Origin: CAYXDO01 sp964463485
Lineage (GTDB): Bacteria > Myxococcota > Kuafuiibacteriia > Kuafuiibacteriales > Kuafuiibacteriaceae
Length of the DNA stretch: 64,000 nucleotides
NCBI GenBank assembly: GCA_964463485.1
Contig: CAYXDO010000040.1
Coordinates: forward strand, 9,861 to 73,860
Reading direction: 5' to 3'
A program made the position numbers and the translations under genes. The notes under the pieces were generated by a model that ran no database searches, was not told the DNA's origin, and was given only the letters and a program-made list of their open reading frames with translations. Positions 33,972 through 42,961 of the stretch are shown piece after piece; positions within the stretch are counted from its first letter, which is position 1; every line of letters begins with the position of its first letter.

Positions 33972-34136
33972 CGTCAGCGCCAATCTTCGAAGCGCTGCTC
34001 GAGATTTCGTTGGCACCCAAGCACGCGAGGCTTCTTCTTTCGGAGCTCGGCCTCCGCTCGGAATCGAGGGGGTATTGAGCGGGCATCCGCGCGCATCGCC
34101 CACCGAGCTCGCAGCCAGCTAGCGGGCACGTTCTGT

Positions 34137-34418
34137 TCAGCCGACCTTCCGCTCGAGCTCCGAAACTCGTTTCTCCAGCTCATCGACGCGATACCCCGAT
34201 GAGCCTTTCGACTCGATGAGAACCTTGATTCCGCGCGCCAGCATCACCATTTGTTCGGCCAAGTCGCGCAGCGTCGTCTCCACTGCATGAAGTCGCGCAT
34301 CGCCTTCGGCGAATCGCCGGTCGACCTTCTCCTCGAGTGACTCGAGCCTCTGGTTCGTCTTCCGGGCTTCGTCTCGAATCTCCTGAAGGATGCGGATGGT
34401 CAGGTCCGTCGTTTCCAT
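34137..34418 (-). CDS. Small coiled-coil protein
   Basis: The 93-residue protein is helical almost throughout. It has heptad-like spacing of Leu, Ile and Val (LTIRILQEIRDEARKTNQRL, LESLEEKVDRRF, VDELEKRVSELERKVG) and ends in a lysine-rich tip. It has no signal, cysteine or catalytic motif. The ATG at 34418 removes an upstream extension that runs into repeat sequence. Many bacteria encode such short coiled-coil proteins of unknown use. It stands alone beside a repeat cluster. Confidence 0.6.
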   Translation of the reverse strand: METTDLTIRILQEIRDEARKTNQRLESLEEKVDRRFAEGDARLHAVETTLRDLAEQMVMLARGIKVLIESKGSSGYRVDELEKRVSELERKVG

Positions 34419-34887
34419 CGCCGGATCATACACCGCGGCGCGGCGGTGCACTCCAAAACGACGCTCAGCCTGTCGGCTTACGCGCCCAATGCAAGCCGTG
34501 CCCCCCCAGGCAAGAATGAGTAGCCTTCGCGGACCCGTGGGAGCGCACGCACCTTGCCTGCGCGTAAGTTCGGGGACAAACCTGGGCCAGCGACCGAAGG
34601 ACTCACTCCGTACGACGTAGCCGCAGGCAAGAGGCCTGCGGTCCCAGGCAAGACGGGGCCCTTCCTCCAATTCTAATTGCGAGTGAACGGCGAGCGTAGT
34701 GCTGCCGGGAGTCCCGACTGAGCGGGCCCCAGAGTCGCCGCGGTCGCGGTTCAAGCCGGAAACGCCCTCTTCGTGGGCGGAAGGCGAGCACTCCTATTCA
34801 CGAGCTCTTCGGCCCATCCGTGAACGAAGCCAGGTAGCAGCGTGCCGCGGCTTCCCAGGTAGCGCAAGCGGGCGTACGTTCGGAGAT
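34419..34887. other. Intergenic region with two palindromic repeat copies
   Basis: The stretch holds the two repeats annotated at 34537-34653. No gene is supported. Promoters for the flanking divergent genes should lie here, but none can be picked with confidence. Confidence 0.4.
34537..34653. repeat. Two palindromic repeat copies of different subtypes
   Basis: At 34537-34572 is a diverged copy (GTGGGAGCGCACGCACCTTG then CCTGCGCGTAAG). At 34618-34653 is a second subtype, TAGCCGCAGGCAAGAGGCCT then GCGGTCCCAGGCAAG. That subtype matches the copy at 47496-47531 more closely than the first subtype. Both keep a GCAGGC...GCCTGC stem. Confidence 0.8.
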
Positions 34888-37011
34888 GTGGGCCCTCGGC
34901 TCGTGCTCCTCGTCGCGGCGGCGCTCCTGACACGGTTCGAAGACGCCGAAGCTTGTTCATGCGGTTCGAATCCGCCGAAGGAGACAGTGTGGCCGACCCA
35001 TGGCGCACACGACCAACCGATCGATGTCGCGATTCGTATCTATTTCCAAGGAGGCTATTCTGCCCCGTTGATCGCGCGCCTCGGCGAAGAGTTTCGGATT
35101 CGCGGCCCGAAGGGATTGGTGCCATTTCGAGCCTGGGCATCCGGGCGGCTGTTGGTGCTCGATCCGGACCAGGACTTGGAAGCGGATGCCGAGTACGAGG
35201 TCGAGCGGGTCGTGGGCGTATCGGCGAGCGGACAGGTCTACTCTTCAGAAGAGAGACTCTCGCTTGCGACCTTCCCGCGGGCAGGCCGAAAGCCAGTCGC
35301 GAAGCGGATGTTCGCCTCGTTTTCGAAGTTCACGACGGGAGGGTCGCGGTCGAGCGCTCCGCCCCGGGCACCGCGAGCTTGGATGAGTACGTCCGCGCGC
35401 GTACTTTCGTTTACGAGCTGCGGGCCTTCCCAGCAAATGACGGTTCAGTATGACGGCTCGTCGCTCGGCCCGGATTCTCTCGTCGTCATCGAGGTCGAGG
35501 GCTTCGGCATCGTGCGAGTCATCGAGCCGGCAGCGAACGCGGCGGACGGATCCTGGCCCCGAAGCCTCGCGGAGGTCCTGGCCGCAAGTCCGCTCGCAGA
35601 GGTGGTGCTCGGGTCCGGAGCTTGCTCCGTGGACCCCGTACCGTTCGGTGCGTTGGGTCGCGCTCGACTCTCCGTTTCGAGCGCCAACGGCGCGCTGGTG
35701 GACGGGAGCTGGTCGACCTCGCCGAGCCTGCTCGTGGCCGCACGGGGCATACTGACGGCGAGCTTGGAGCCGCGCCCGGCGGCGGATGTAACTCGATGGT
35801 TTCGGCCTCGACTTGAGTCCGAGCCACTGCCCTTGTCTTGCCGAGTGTCGTCCGAGCACTCCGTCGGAGCCCGCACGAAAATCGGGGCACCCATGGGCTT
35901 GACGGCGGCGGACTTGGGCGAGGAATGGGTCGTAGCTCGCAGCAACGAATATCGTTCGACCGTCTTTCGCTTTGGCCGCCGCGCTCCTGCGCAGCTGGAC
36001 CTGCCCTTGGGCAGCGTCCGGCTGTATCGAACGGACTTCGCGAACGAACCTTCGCGCGGCTCGGACACGAGCACCGACGGCCGCGCGAGGCTCGATCCTC
36101 GACATCCGGGAGCAGGGCGGCAAACGAGGCTGCTGGTTCTCGGCGTCCGAAACGCGATTCGTGGCCCGTTCCTTCAGCTTGCGGAGCTGCTCACGAGCGG
36201 TTCCGAGCTCGAGCTCGGTAAGACGATCGAGCTGCCAAAGAGCGAGCTCGAGAACGGAGTCCTCGAGCCCCTCGGACTCGTCCAAAATGCAGACCACGCC
36301 GTCGTCGCCTGGAAGATGAGCCCGGCCTTCACTCGTGGGCGCGAGCTGTGGACGGCCGCGGTGCGCTGGAGCGACGAAGGTCCCACGCTCGAAGGTTCAA
36401 ACCTCGTACTCTCCGGGAAAATCGACGGAATCAGCGCACCGCTCGCGGTCGAGTCGGGGATCCGAATCATGGGCCAGGGCCGGCTCGATGGCGACCATTG
36501 CAGGCGCTCCAAAGAGTGGACGGATGACCCGGACCACCTGGGATGGCTGCTCGAGCTGTCGCAGGTTGGAGGTTTCGAGACGTGCAGACCCTTCGAATCG
36601 ACTGATCTGGTTCCTGAAAGCGTGTTCGCGCTCGTCAGCGAACCCAGGCTCGGACTCGTACAGGCGAGCTCGATCGGGCTGACCTTCGCCGGGTGGTATC
36701 CGACCCTGGGCCTTGGCCCTCCGACCACGATCGGCACGGAGCGGTCGGCACAAATCGCCAAATCATCCGTACTCCGTTTGGGCTCGCAGGATCCGACACC
36801 TGTCACAGGCATTCTCTCCGGATCCCTACTTATCGTGGCCGCGCCCAACCGTCCGTTTTCTTACGTCCCAATTCGCGTGGGAGGCGCCGCACAAGGCCTC
36901 GCAAGCACTCAGGATGGGTTCTTGGTGCTCTCATCGCCGGGGCCGGGCCCCGAGCTGCGGGTCACTCACGCAGATTGTCGGTCGGACCAGGATTTCGTGC
37001 CTCGCGAGTGA
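34888..37011 (+). CDS. Secreted protein with an N-terminal Ig-like domain
   Basis: About 707 residues beginning with a signal peptide (PRLVLLVAAALLTRFEDAEA) and then CSCG. The first 120 residues look like a bacterial Ig-like (SbsA/Big_5 type) domain: PTHGAHDQPIDVAIRIYFQ, then FRAWASGRLLVLDPDQDLEA. The remainder is long, strand-rich and poor in motifs. The GTG at 34888 is chosen because a GGAG precedes it and the signal follows directly; an earlier start at 34699 would add 63 unlikely residues. The gene stands alone. I recognise no family for the main body. Confidence 0.6.
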   Translation: MGPRLVLLVAAALLTRFEDAEACSCGSNPPKETVWPTHGAHDQPIDVAIRIYFQGGYSAPLIARLGEEFRIRGPKGLVPFRAWASGRLLVLDPDQDLEADAEYEVERVVGVSASGQVYSSEERLSLATFPRAGRKPVAKRMFASFSKFTTGGSRSSAPPRAPRAWMSTSARVLSFTSCGPSQQMTVQYDGSSLGPDSLVVIEVEGFGIVRVIEPAANAADGSWPRSLAEVLAASPLAEVVLGSGACSVDPVPFGALGRARLSVSSANGALVDGSWSTSPSLLVAARGILTASLEPRPAADVTRWFRPRLESEPLPLSCRVSSEHSVGARTKIGAPMGLTAADLGEEWVVARSNEYRSTVFRFGRRAPAQLDLPLGSVRLYRTDFANEPSRGSDTSTDGRARLDPRHPGAGRQTRLLVLGVRNAIRGPFLQLAELLTSGSELELGKTIELPKSELENGVLEPLGLVQNADHAVVAWKMSPAFTRGRELWTAAVRWSDEGPTLEGSNLVLSGKIDGISAPLAVESGIRIMGQGRLDGDHCRRSKEWTDDPDHLGWLLELSQVGGFETCRPFESTDLVPESVFALVSEPRLGLVQASSIGLTFAGWYPTLGLGPPTTIGTERSAQIAKSSVLRLGSQDPTPVTGILSGSLLIVAAPNRPFSYVPIRVGGAAQGLASTQDGFLVLSSPGPGPELRVTHADCRSDQDFVPRE

Positions 37012-37394
37012 AAACGCGAGAGTTTGTCCCGGAAATGTCGTCGACTGTCCGGAGCTCCCAGGGCCTGAATGGCCCCCTCCGCTCCGCGCGGTGCCCGTGC
37101 TCCCGCCCTACAAGACGTCTGGCGAGGTGCGCTGAGAGTATGCTCGCCAACTCATTCAAGCCTCCCCATCCCAAACGTTCCCCACGTGGATAGGCATGAC
37201 GCTCCAAAGTACCATCGGCGCGAACGTGATCGTGACTGTGGGACCGTGAATTCGTCCACTCCCACCCACGTTTCCCGCCCAGCCCCACGCCACGAGTTCG
37301 GTTCGTCCACGACAACGCCGACGATGACCACGTCGGTCGGCATTTGCCGGCGTCAACGCCGATTTCAACACCCTCGGACACCCAAGACACCCAT
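37012..37394. other. Intergenic region without a supported gene
   Basis: Short frames on both strands here are Arg/Ser-rich shadows. I see no repeat before the foldback element that begins at 37395, and no clear terminator. Confidence 0.4.
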
Positions 37395-37702
37395 CATAGG
37401 TGATCACTCTAGAGGCAGGATTGGGATCGTCAGGCAGGATTAGGATCGGGCTCGGGCACGGGCGCGAAGTCCTCGCGGAGCCCCGCCGAATTTCGACGCT
37501 ACTGGCCCTAGCGAGCAAGGGTCTCACTCACCGAGAGACGGCTTGGTTCCTGAGCTGGTTCGCGCGTGGCGCGGACCGTCGTTGCTCTCCTCGACAGCCG
37601 CCGAGGTCCCGAAAATGCCGTGCCCGTGCCCGTCCGTGCCCGTGCCCGTGCCCGTGCCCGTGCCCGATCCTGAGGCAGGATGACGATTAGGCAGGATTAG
37701 AC
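37395..37702. mobile_element. Foldback element with GGGCAC arms, copy B
   Basis: It starts with CATAGGTGATCACTCTAGAG and AGGCAGGAT repeats like copy A. It then has a short degenerate GGGCAC arm (37448-37464), the roughly 150-bp core in the opposite orientation to copy A (37465-37617), and a strong reverse-complement array (37618-37667). It ends with AGGCAGGATGACGATTAGGC. It lies between two genes on the same strand, 40 bases before the aldehyde dehydrogenase gene. Confidence 0.85.
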
Positions 37703-37742
37703 ACCCCTGGAAGATTCTTCTCGCTTTTGGCATGGTGCGGCG

Positions 37743-39185
37743 GTGGAACTTCAGAACCTCAATTTGATCGGAGGACAGTGGGTGGGCGCCGAGTCTGGCC
37801 AGGAGCTCGCCGTTCGCGACCCCGCGACCGACGAGCTCGTCGCCCGGGTCCCAAACGGCGGGACGACCGAAGCGCGACAGGCGGTCGACGCGGCCAGCGC
37901 GGCGCTGCCCGCTTGGAGCGCCCTGACCGCTTTGGAGCGCGGATCCATGTTGCGTCGACTCTCCGACCTCATGCTGGCGAGGAAGGAGGAGCTCGCGACG
38001 CTGATGACTCGCGAGCAAGGCAAGCCGATCGTCGAGGCGCGGGGTGAGATCGCCTACGCCGCCTCCTTCATCGATTGGGCCGCCGAAGAGGGAAAGCGGC
38101 TCTACGGAGAGCTCGTGCCCGCTTCGAGCGCAAAGAAGCGGATCCTCGTCCTTCGCCAACCGATCGGCGTCTGCGCAGCGATCACGCCTTGGAACTTTCC
38201 TCAGGCGATGATCACGCGGAAGCTCGGGCCGGCGCTGGCCGCGGGCAACACCATCGTGATCAAGCCCGCCGAGCAGACTCCGCTCTCGGCCCTCGCCCTC
38301 GGCGCTCTGGCCGTCGAGGCGGGCGTTCCGCCGGGTGTGATTTCCGTGGTCACCGGCGATCCGGTCGCGATCTCCGACCAGTGGCTCTCCGACCCTCGCG
38401 TACGCAAACTGTCGTTCACCGGGTCCACCGAGGTCGGTCGCATCTTGATGAGTAAGGCCACCCGCAATCTCACTCGGCTGTCGTTGGAGCTCGGCGGGCA
38501 CGCTCCCTTTCTCGTTTTTCAGGACGCCGATCTGGACGCCGCGGTCGAAGGCGCCGTCTTGTCCAAGCTGAGAAACGCCGGGCAGACCTGCGTTTCGGCG
38601 AATCGTTTCTTCGTGGAGGCGTCGGTTCATGATGAGTTCGTGGCTCGGCTGTCTAGAGCCTTCGAGAGACTCCCCGTAGGGCGCGGGCTGTCCGAGTCGG
38701 TGAGGATCGGGCCGCTGGTCGACGACGCGGCGATCGCGAAGGTCGAAGCGCACGTCGAGGAGGCGGTGGGCGCGGGGGCGAAAGTGGCGAGCGGGGGACG
38801 GCGAGTACGACCGGCCGAGGGTCTGACCCAGCGCTTTTATCAGCCGACCGTACTCACAGGCGTGACTCCGGGGATGAAGGTCTCGACCGAGGAGACCTTT
38901 GGCCCGGTCGCTCCGGTCACGAAGTTCACGACCGAAGACGAGGCGATCTCCTTGGCGAACGACTCTCCTTTTGGGCTGGCCGCCTACTTGTTCACGCGGG
39001 ACGTGTCGCGTCTGTTTCGCGTCGCCGAGCGCCTCGACTACGGGATCGTCGGCGCCAACGACGGCGCCCCGTCGACCGCGCAAGCTCCGTTCGGAGGCGT
39101 CAAACACTCCGGGTTCGGCCGCGAGGGCGGGCACTGGGTGATGGAAGAGTACGTCAACGTGAAGTACGTCTCCATCGGGTTGTAG
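37743..39185 (+). CDS. gabD: NAD(P)-dependent aldehyde dehydrogenase, succinate-semialdehyde type
   Basis: A 480-residue member of the aldehyde dehydrogenase superfamily with all key motifs. It has the PWNFPQAM block for cofactor binding, KPAEQTPLSA, the catalytic glutamate in LELGGHAP (about E249), and the nucleophile in NAGQTCVSANRF (about C283). STEETFGPVAPV and FGGVKHSGFGREGG lie near the end. The C-terminal pattern and the APFGGVKHSG block fit GabD-type succinate-semialdehyde dehydrogenases, which oxidise succinate semialdehyde to succinate. The exact substrate is an inference from family. The GTG at 37743 precedes ELQNLNLIGGQWV. An outer-membrane-like protein gene follows after 5 bases. 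Confidence 0.85.
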   Translation: MELQNLNLIGGQWVGAESGQELAVRDPATDELVARVPNGGTTEARQAVDAASAALPAWSALTALERGSMLRRLSDLMLARKEELATLMTREQGKPIVEARGEIAYAASFIDWAAEEGKRLYGELVPASSAKKRILVLRQPIGVCAAITPWNFPQAMITRKLGPALAAGNTIVIKPAEQTPLSALALGALAVEAGVPPGVISVVTGDPVAISDQWLSDPRVRKLSFTGSTEVGRILMSKATRNLTRLSLELGGHAPFLVFQDADLDAAVEGAVLSKLRNAGQTCVSANRFFVEASVHDEFVARLSRAFERLPVGRGLSESVRIGPLVDDAAIAKVEAHVEEAVGAGAKVASGGRRVRPAEGLTQRFYQPTVLTGVTPGMKVSTEETFGPVAPVTKFTTEDEAISLANDSPFGLAAYLFTRDVSRLFRVAERLDYGIVGANDGAPSTAQAPFGGVKHSGFGREGGHWVMEEYVNVKYVSIGL

Positions 39186-39190
39186 CGACC

Positions 39191-40072
39191 GTGAGTCCCA
39201 CTCTCAAGCCGATTCTGAGCAGGCTAGGGCTTGCCTCCCCGGCGGCCTTCTCGTTGGCATTCTCGTTGGCCGCGATGACCTGGCCGCTCGTCGCTCGATC
39301 CGAGGACACTCTCGACTACTCACCCGGCTCGGGTTGGTACGAGCGGCCCGCGAACATCGTACCCACGGCCTTCGTGGATCGGCCCCTCACCCTGCCCCAC
39401 CGGCACTTCGGAATCGACTTCTCGCTGGACTTCACGCGGCTCGACAAGAGAGTCCCATTGTGGGTCCTCAAGGGGGCGGGCGGGTATGGGATCTCGAACG
39501 ATCTGGAGCTCGGCATCGAGCTCATCGAATGGTCCTTCTCGCCGGACCCGAGGAGCGGCCTGGGCGCGCCCACGCCATGGGTGTCCTACCGACTCATCTC
39601 TGGGATCTTCGAAGCCGCCGCGGTCTTGGAAGCAGATCTGCCGATCGCTGGCATCAACGTCGAGGGCCGGTTACCGGTGGCGGTGAGGGTGGGTTCGGTG
39701 CTGCGGCTCGACGCCGCGCCAGCGGTGAGACTTTCGGTGGGGTCCATCGTGGTCCCAACCCTCACGCTCCCGCTCAGCGCGAGCTTTCAGCTGGGCCAAC
39801 GATTTCGAATGTTCGCAGGTGCGAGCGGGATTTACGACGACTTCGCCCCTTCGCGGCTCAGTGTTGAGGTCTTCGGCGGCGTGGCGCTGGCGTTCGAAGA
39901 CAAACGCGGAGCCTACTGCGACGCGCGCCTCGAGGTCGTGTCTCCTCGAATCGAGATGGTCGGCACGTTGGCGGAGCCTCCGACGCTGGGCTTCGACGCG
40001 ACGGCGCTGTTCAACCTCGTCTTCTACATCTTCGATCCCCCCGACGTAGGCCGCTTCGGCGAGGGTCTGTGA
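39191..40072 (+). CDS. Outer-membrane beta-barrel-like protein
   Basis: A 293-residue protein with an N-terminal signal region (AAFSLAFSLAAMTWPLVARS). The mature part shows alternating hydrophobic and polar strands with many Gly, Leu and Val residues (GIDFSLDFTRLD, GGYGISNDLELGIELIEWSF, VRVGSVLRLDAAPAVRLSVG), as in a small beta-barrel. It ends FDATALFNLVFYIF, but no clear C-terminal Phe signature for barrel assembly is present. The GTG start lies 5 bases after the dehydrogenase stop, so the two may be co-transcribed. No specific function can be given. Confidence 0.6.
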   Translation: MSPTLKPILSRLGLASPAAFSLAFSLAAMTWPLVARSEDTLDYSPGSGWYERPANIVPTAFVDRPLTLPHRHFGIDFSLDFTRLDKRVPLWVLKGAGGYGISNDLELGIELIEWSFSPDPRSGLGAPTPWVSYRLISGIFEAAAVLEADLPIAGINVEGRLPVAVRVGSVLRLDAAPAVRLSVGSIVVPTLTLPLSASFQLGQRFRMFAGASGIYDDFAPSRLSVEVFGGVALAFEDKRGAYCDARLEVVSPRIEMVGTLAEPPTLGFDATALFNLVFYIFDPPDVGRFGEGL

Positions 40073-40150
40073 GTCGAATGCCTTCGATCGAGAGTGCACG
40101 ACTCACTCGGCGCTTGACCCGGGCGGCCCTGCCCCAGACTCTGGAACGTC

Positions 40151-41608
40151 GTGAAAGTCGTCGAAGGGCTCGGCGTCCTGGTGCTCGTCCTCGTGGTCGC
40201 GGGGGCGCTCGTCGGGGTCATCACCCTGATCTCGAATTTTCTGAGCCCGCAGACCCTTCGAAGGAAGCTCGAGAAGTGGCTCGGTCCCAAGTTCCTCGAG
40301 CTCGAAACTCACGAGAAGACCTTCCCCGGCTATGATCTGGCGTCGGTCCATCGCGCCCTCGAGAGCTTGCTCGACGAGACCTGCACGCGGCGAACGACCG
40401 AAGGTGCGGCGACCATGCCCACGATTCGGGAGTTGTTCGCGCAGCTGCGCGCGACGAGCTACGCCATCCGTTCTCTGGCGACCTCCTTCGAGCGGGTCCC
40501 GATCGACGTCGACGACGAGGCTTCGTTTCCCACCAATCAGCTCTGGCTCGTGGAGCTGCCTGGAGCGCGAGGACCGATCCGCGCCGCCGTGTTGCTCGGA
40601 ACGCGCACGCCGGGCTGGCAAGATTTCGACGGCATCGAAGGACAGGTCGCGCCGACGATGGCGATCGCCGTCTCGATCGCGGTCAGCGAGAAGGAGGTCG
40701 CTGACCGGTTCTTTCGGGAGCTCGAGGAGCGACGGCGAACTCACTCCATTTTCCGCGGCAAAGTCATCGATCCGGTCGTGGACGCCGGCGGCGTTCGCAC
40801 GATCGGTTTTCGCGCGCTGCGTCCCGTACCCAAGGAGAGCCTCGTGCTTCCAGAGCGAGTTCGCGTTCTGCTCGAGAGCTCGGTGCTGCGCTTTTATGCC
40901 CACCGCGCCATGCTCGACCGCCTCGGGGTGGAGAAAAAACGCGGAATTCTCTTCCACGGGCCCCCAGGGACCGGAAAGACGAGTGTCTGCCTGTGGCTCG
41001 CCAAGGAGCTCTCCGAGTTCACGATTTGTTTCGTCTCGGGCCAGCGGCTGCTCTACCCCCGCGAGCTCGCGAAGATGGCCCGGTACCTCCAACCCTCCAT
41101 GCTCGTCTTCGAAGACATCGATCTCATCGCGGAGCAGCGGGACTCGAACGGGTTGGCGACCGTGTTGGGCGAGCTCATGAATCAGATCGACGGGTGTGAG
41201 CCCAACGAGGAGGTTCTCTTCGTGATGAATACGAACTCACTCGACCGGCTCGAGTCCGCGGTCCGCAACCGTCCCGGGAGAGTCGACCAAATCATCGAGA
41301 TCCCTCCGCCCGCTGCCGACGAACGTCGACGGCTGTTCGAGCTATTCGCGGCGAGCGTGAAGTTGGAGGTCACCGACTGGGATCGCATCCTCGATCTGTC
41401 GAGGGGCATGACTCCGGCGATGATCAAGGAGATCGTCAAGCGGGCGATCGTCTCGAGGGTCGCTTCGCTTTCGCCGCCCGAGAATGGTGTGGAGCCTTCG
41501 CTCGGTCTCACCGATGGCGACTTGGCGCTCGCCGCGGAGCAGGTGAAGCTCCTCCGTTCGGCGCTGCCTGGCGCGGCAGCGGACATCGGCTTCCAGCGAT
41601 CCTCGTGA
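40151..41608 (+). CDS. Membrane-anchored AAA ATPase, BCS1-like
   Basis: The 485-residue protein begins with one membrane helix (VLVLVLVVAGALVGVITLI). A middle domain of about 200 residues leads to a single AAA module. Walker A is GPPGTGKT (about 270-277), Walker B is LVFEDIDLI, and a sensor-type VMNTNSLDRL and an RNRPGRVD arginine-finger region follow. The layout (N-terminal helix, intermediate domain, one AAA module) resembles the BCS1 family, whose mitochondrial members move a folded Rieske protein across a membrane. Whether this bacterial protein does so is unknown. The GTG start at 40151 is 78 bases after the preceding stop; an operon with it is possible. Confidence 0.8.
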   Translation: MKVVEGLGVLVLVLVVAGALVGVITLISNFLSPQTLRRKLEKWLGPKFLELETHEKTFPGYDLASVHRALESLLDETCTRRTTEGAATMPTIRELFAQLRATSYAIRSLATSFERVPIDVDDEASFPTNQLWLVELPGARGPIRAAVLLGTRTPGWQDFDGIEGQVAPTMAIAVSIAVSEKEVADRFFRELEERRRTHSIFRGKVIDPVVDAGGVRTIGFRALRPVPKESLVLPERVRVLLESSVLRFYAHRAMLDRLGVEKKRGILFHGPPGTGKTSVCLWLAKELSEFTICFVSGQRLLYPRELAKMARYLQPSMLVFEDIDLIAEQRDSNGLATVLGELMNQIDGCEPNEEVLFVMNTNSLDRLESAVRNRPGRVDQIIEIPPPAADERRRLFELFAASVKLEVTDWDRILDLSRGMTPAMIKEIVKRAIVSRVASLSPPENGVEPSLGLTDGDLALAAEQVKLLRSALPGAAADIGFQRSS

Positions 41609-41991
41609 GTCGAGCTACAGCACAAATTCGTGACCACCGGAGAAACCACGGAGCGCACAGAGCCGAAGCCCACAGAGCACACAGATGGTGAAATGAACAA
41701 TCCTCTGGGTCCTCCGTGCCTTCTCGCTGCGTCCTCTGTGGTTCCAGTCCAGTATGGTCACGAGTTTCTGAGGACGTTTTCGTGGAGGTGAAGTCCATTA
41801 GCCCTGATCCAGTTGGGCTTGTCGGCGGGCAGTGCATCCGACCGACCGAGTTTCGCTTCGGCCTCCCGACGTCTTGACCCCTTGCCGATCGCCGTTGAAG
41901 ATGCGCCCGTGGAATCGGCGTCGGGCTCCGAGCGTCTCGAAAGCAGGCGCGGATTCGACCCGTGGCTCCGCGCTCGCATACTGGGGATCAC
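41609..41991. other. Intergenic region with one repeat element
   Basis: Besides the inverted repeat element at 41628-41763, nothing is supported in this 383-bp stretch. The short frame after 41813 is not convincing. Confidence 0.4.
41628..41763. repeat. Inverted repeat element with CACAGAG-type motifs
   Basis: The ends CGTGACCA and TGGTCACG are inverted. Inside are AAACCACGGAGCGCACAGAG and CACAGAGCACACAG on one side, and CTCCGTGCC plus TCCTCTGTGGTTCC on the other. No ORF is included. It lies 20 bases after the ATPase stop. Similar CCACAGAG strings are common intergenic repeats in some bacterial genomes. Confidence 0.65.
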
Positions 41992-42954
41992 GTGAAAGAG
42001 TTCTGGACCGGACTTTCGCTCACCGAGCTCATCGCGCTCCAGGATGAGATCAGTCGGCACATTCGTGCGAAGTTCGAGCGAAAGCTCGCGCTCGTGTTCA
42101 CGGACGTCGTTGGTTCCACGGCGTATTTCAGCCGATTCGGCGACACCGCGGGCCGCGCGCTTTGTCAGCGGCACCTGAACATTTTGGACCGTGCCGTGGC
42201 GACATTGCAGGGGCGTGTGGTCGACACCGCGGGGGATGGCGCGTTCAGCGTGTTTCCGACCGTGGAGCGAGCGACCGAGGCCATGATCGCGCTGCAGCAG
42301 GGGATCTTGGGCGACAACCGAGAGGTCGGTGAAGATCACCGTCTCTCCGTTCGCGTAGGCATCCACTGGAACAACGTGCTGAGCGACGGAAAGATCGTCA
42401 CGGGCGACGCCGTTCACGTCGCGGCGCGGGTGGCTTCCACGGCCGACGCGGGTGAGATTCATCTCTCGCAGGACGCCGTGTCTGCGCTCCCGCCGCACGT
42501 CCGAGTCAACACGCGATCCCTCGGTCCCCACCCGCTCAAAGGTGTGCCGGCTCCTTTGGATATCTTTCGGCTCGACTGGCTGGACCCGAACCTCTTCCCG
42601 CGGTTCATTCGCGTGAACGAGACCCAGCAAGAGTTGCTGCTGCCCGATCAGGACGTCGTCACCTTTGGGCGCCTTGCGGTCCATGAAGGAAAGCGAGCCA
42701 ACGACGTGGTGCTGGCGCACCCCGACGAGGACTCCGCGCGGCGAATCGGTCGTTGGCACTTCAAAATCCGGCGAGCTCCGGACGGCCTGCTGCTCTCGCC
42801 CGTGTCACGCGCCCCAACGGTGGTGGACGGGCGTTCGGTCCAGCCGGGAGAAGAAGCGAGAGTGCGCTCCGGAAGTATCGTGAGAGTTTCGGACGTCCTG
42901 ACTCTGACTTTCCACGCCGCGCAGGCGGATCAGTCCACACTCATCCTCGCCTAG
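41992..42954 (+). CDS. Class III adenylate/guanylate cyclase with a C-terminal FHA domain
   Basis: About 320 residues. The cyclase catalytic domain lies at about 30-200: the first metal-binding Asp is in LVFTDVVGST, the second in AGDGAFSVF, and the later GDAVHVAARVAS block is typical. An FHA domain follows (VTFGRLAVHEGKRANDVVL, then GRWHFKI). FHA domains bind phosphothreonine, so activity may be tuned by Ser/Thr kinases. The usual S-x-x-H of FHA domains is changed to G-x-x-H here (IGRWHF), which could weaken phosphopeptide binding. I chose the GTG at 41992, with GGGGA 8 bases upstream. Whether the product is cAMP or cGMP cannot be told. Confidence 0.85.
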   Translation: MKEFWTGLSLTELIALQDEISRHIRAKFERKLALVFTDVVGSTAYFSRFGDTAGRALCQRHLNILDRAVATLQGRVVDTAGDGAFSVFPTVERATEAMIALQQGILGDNREVGEDHRLSVRVGIHWNNVLSDGKIVTGDAVHVAARVASTADAGEIHLSQDAVSALPPHVRVNTRSLGPHPLKGVPAPLDIFRLDWLDPNLFPRFIRVNETQQELLLPDQDVVTFGRLAVHEGKRANDVVLAHPDEDSARRIGRWHFKIRRAPDGLLLSPVSRAPTVVDGRSVQPGEEARVRSGSIVRVSDVLTLTFHAAQADQSTLILA

Positions 42955-42961
42955 TCCGGCG

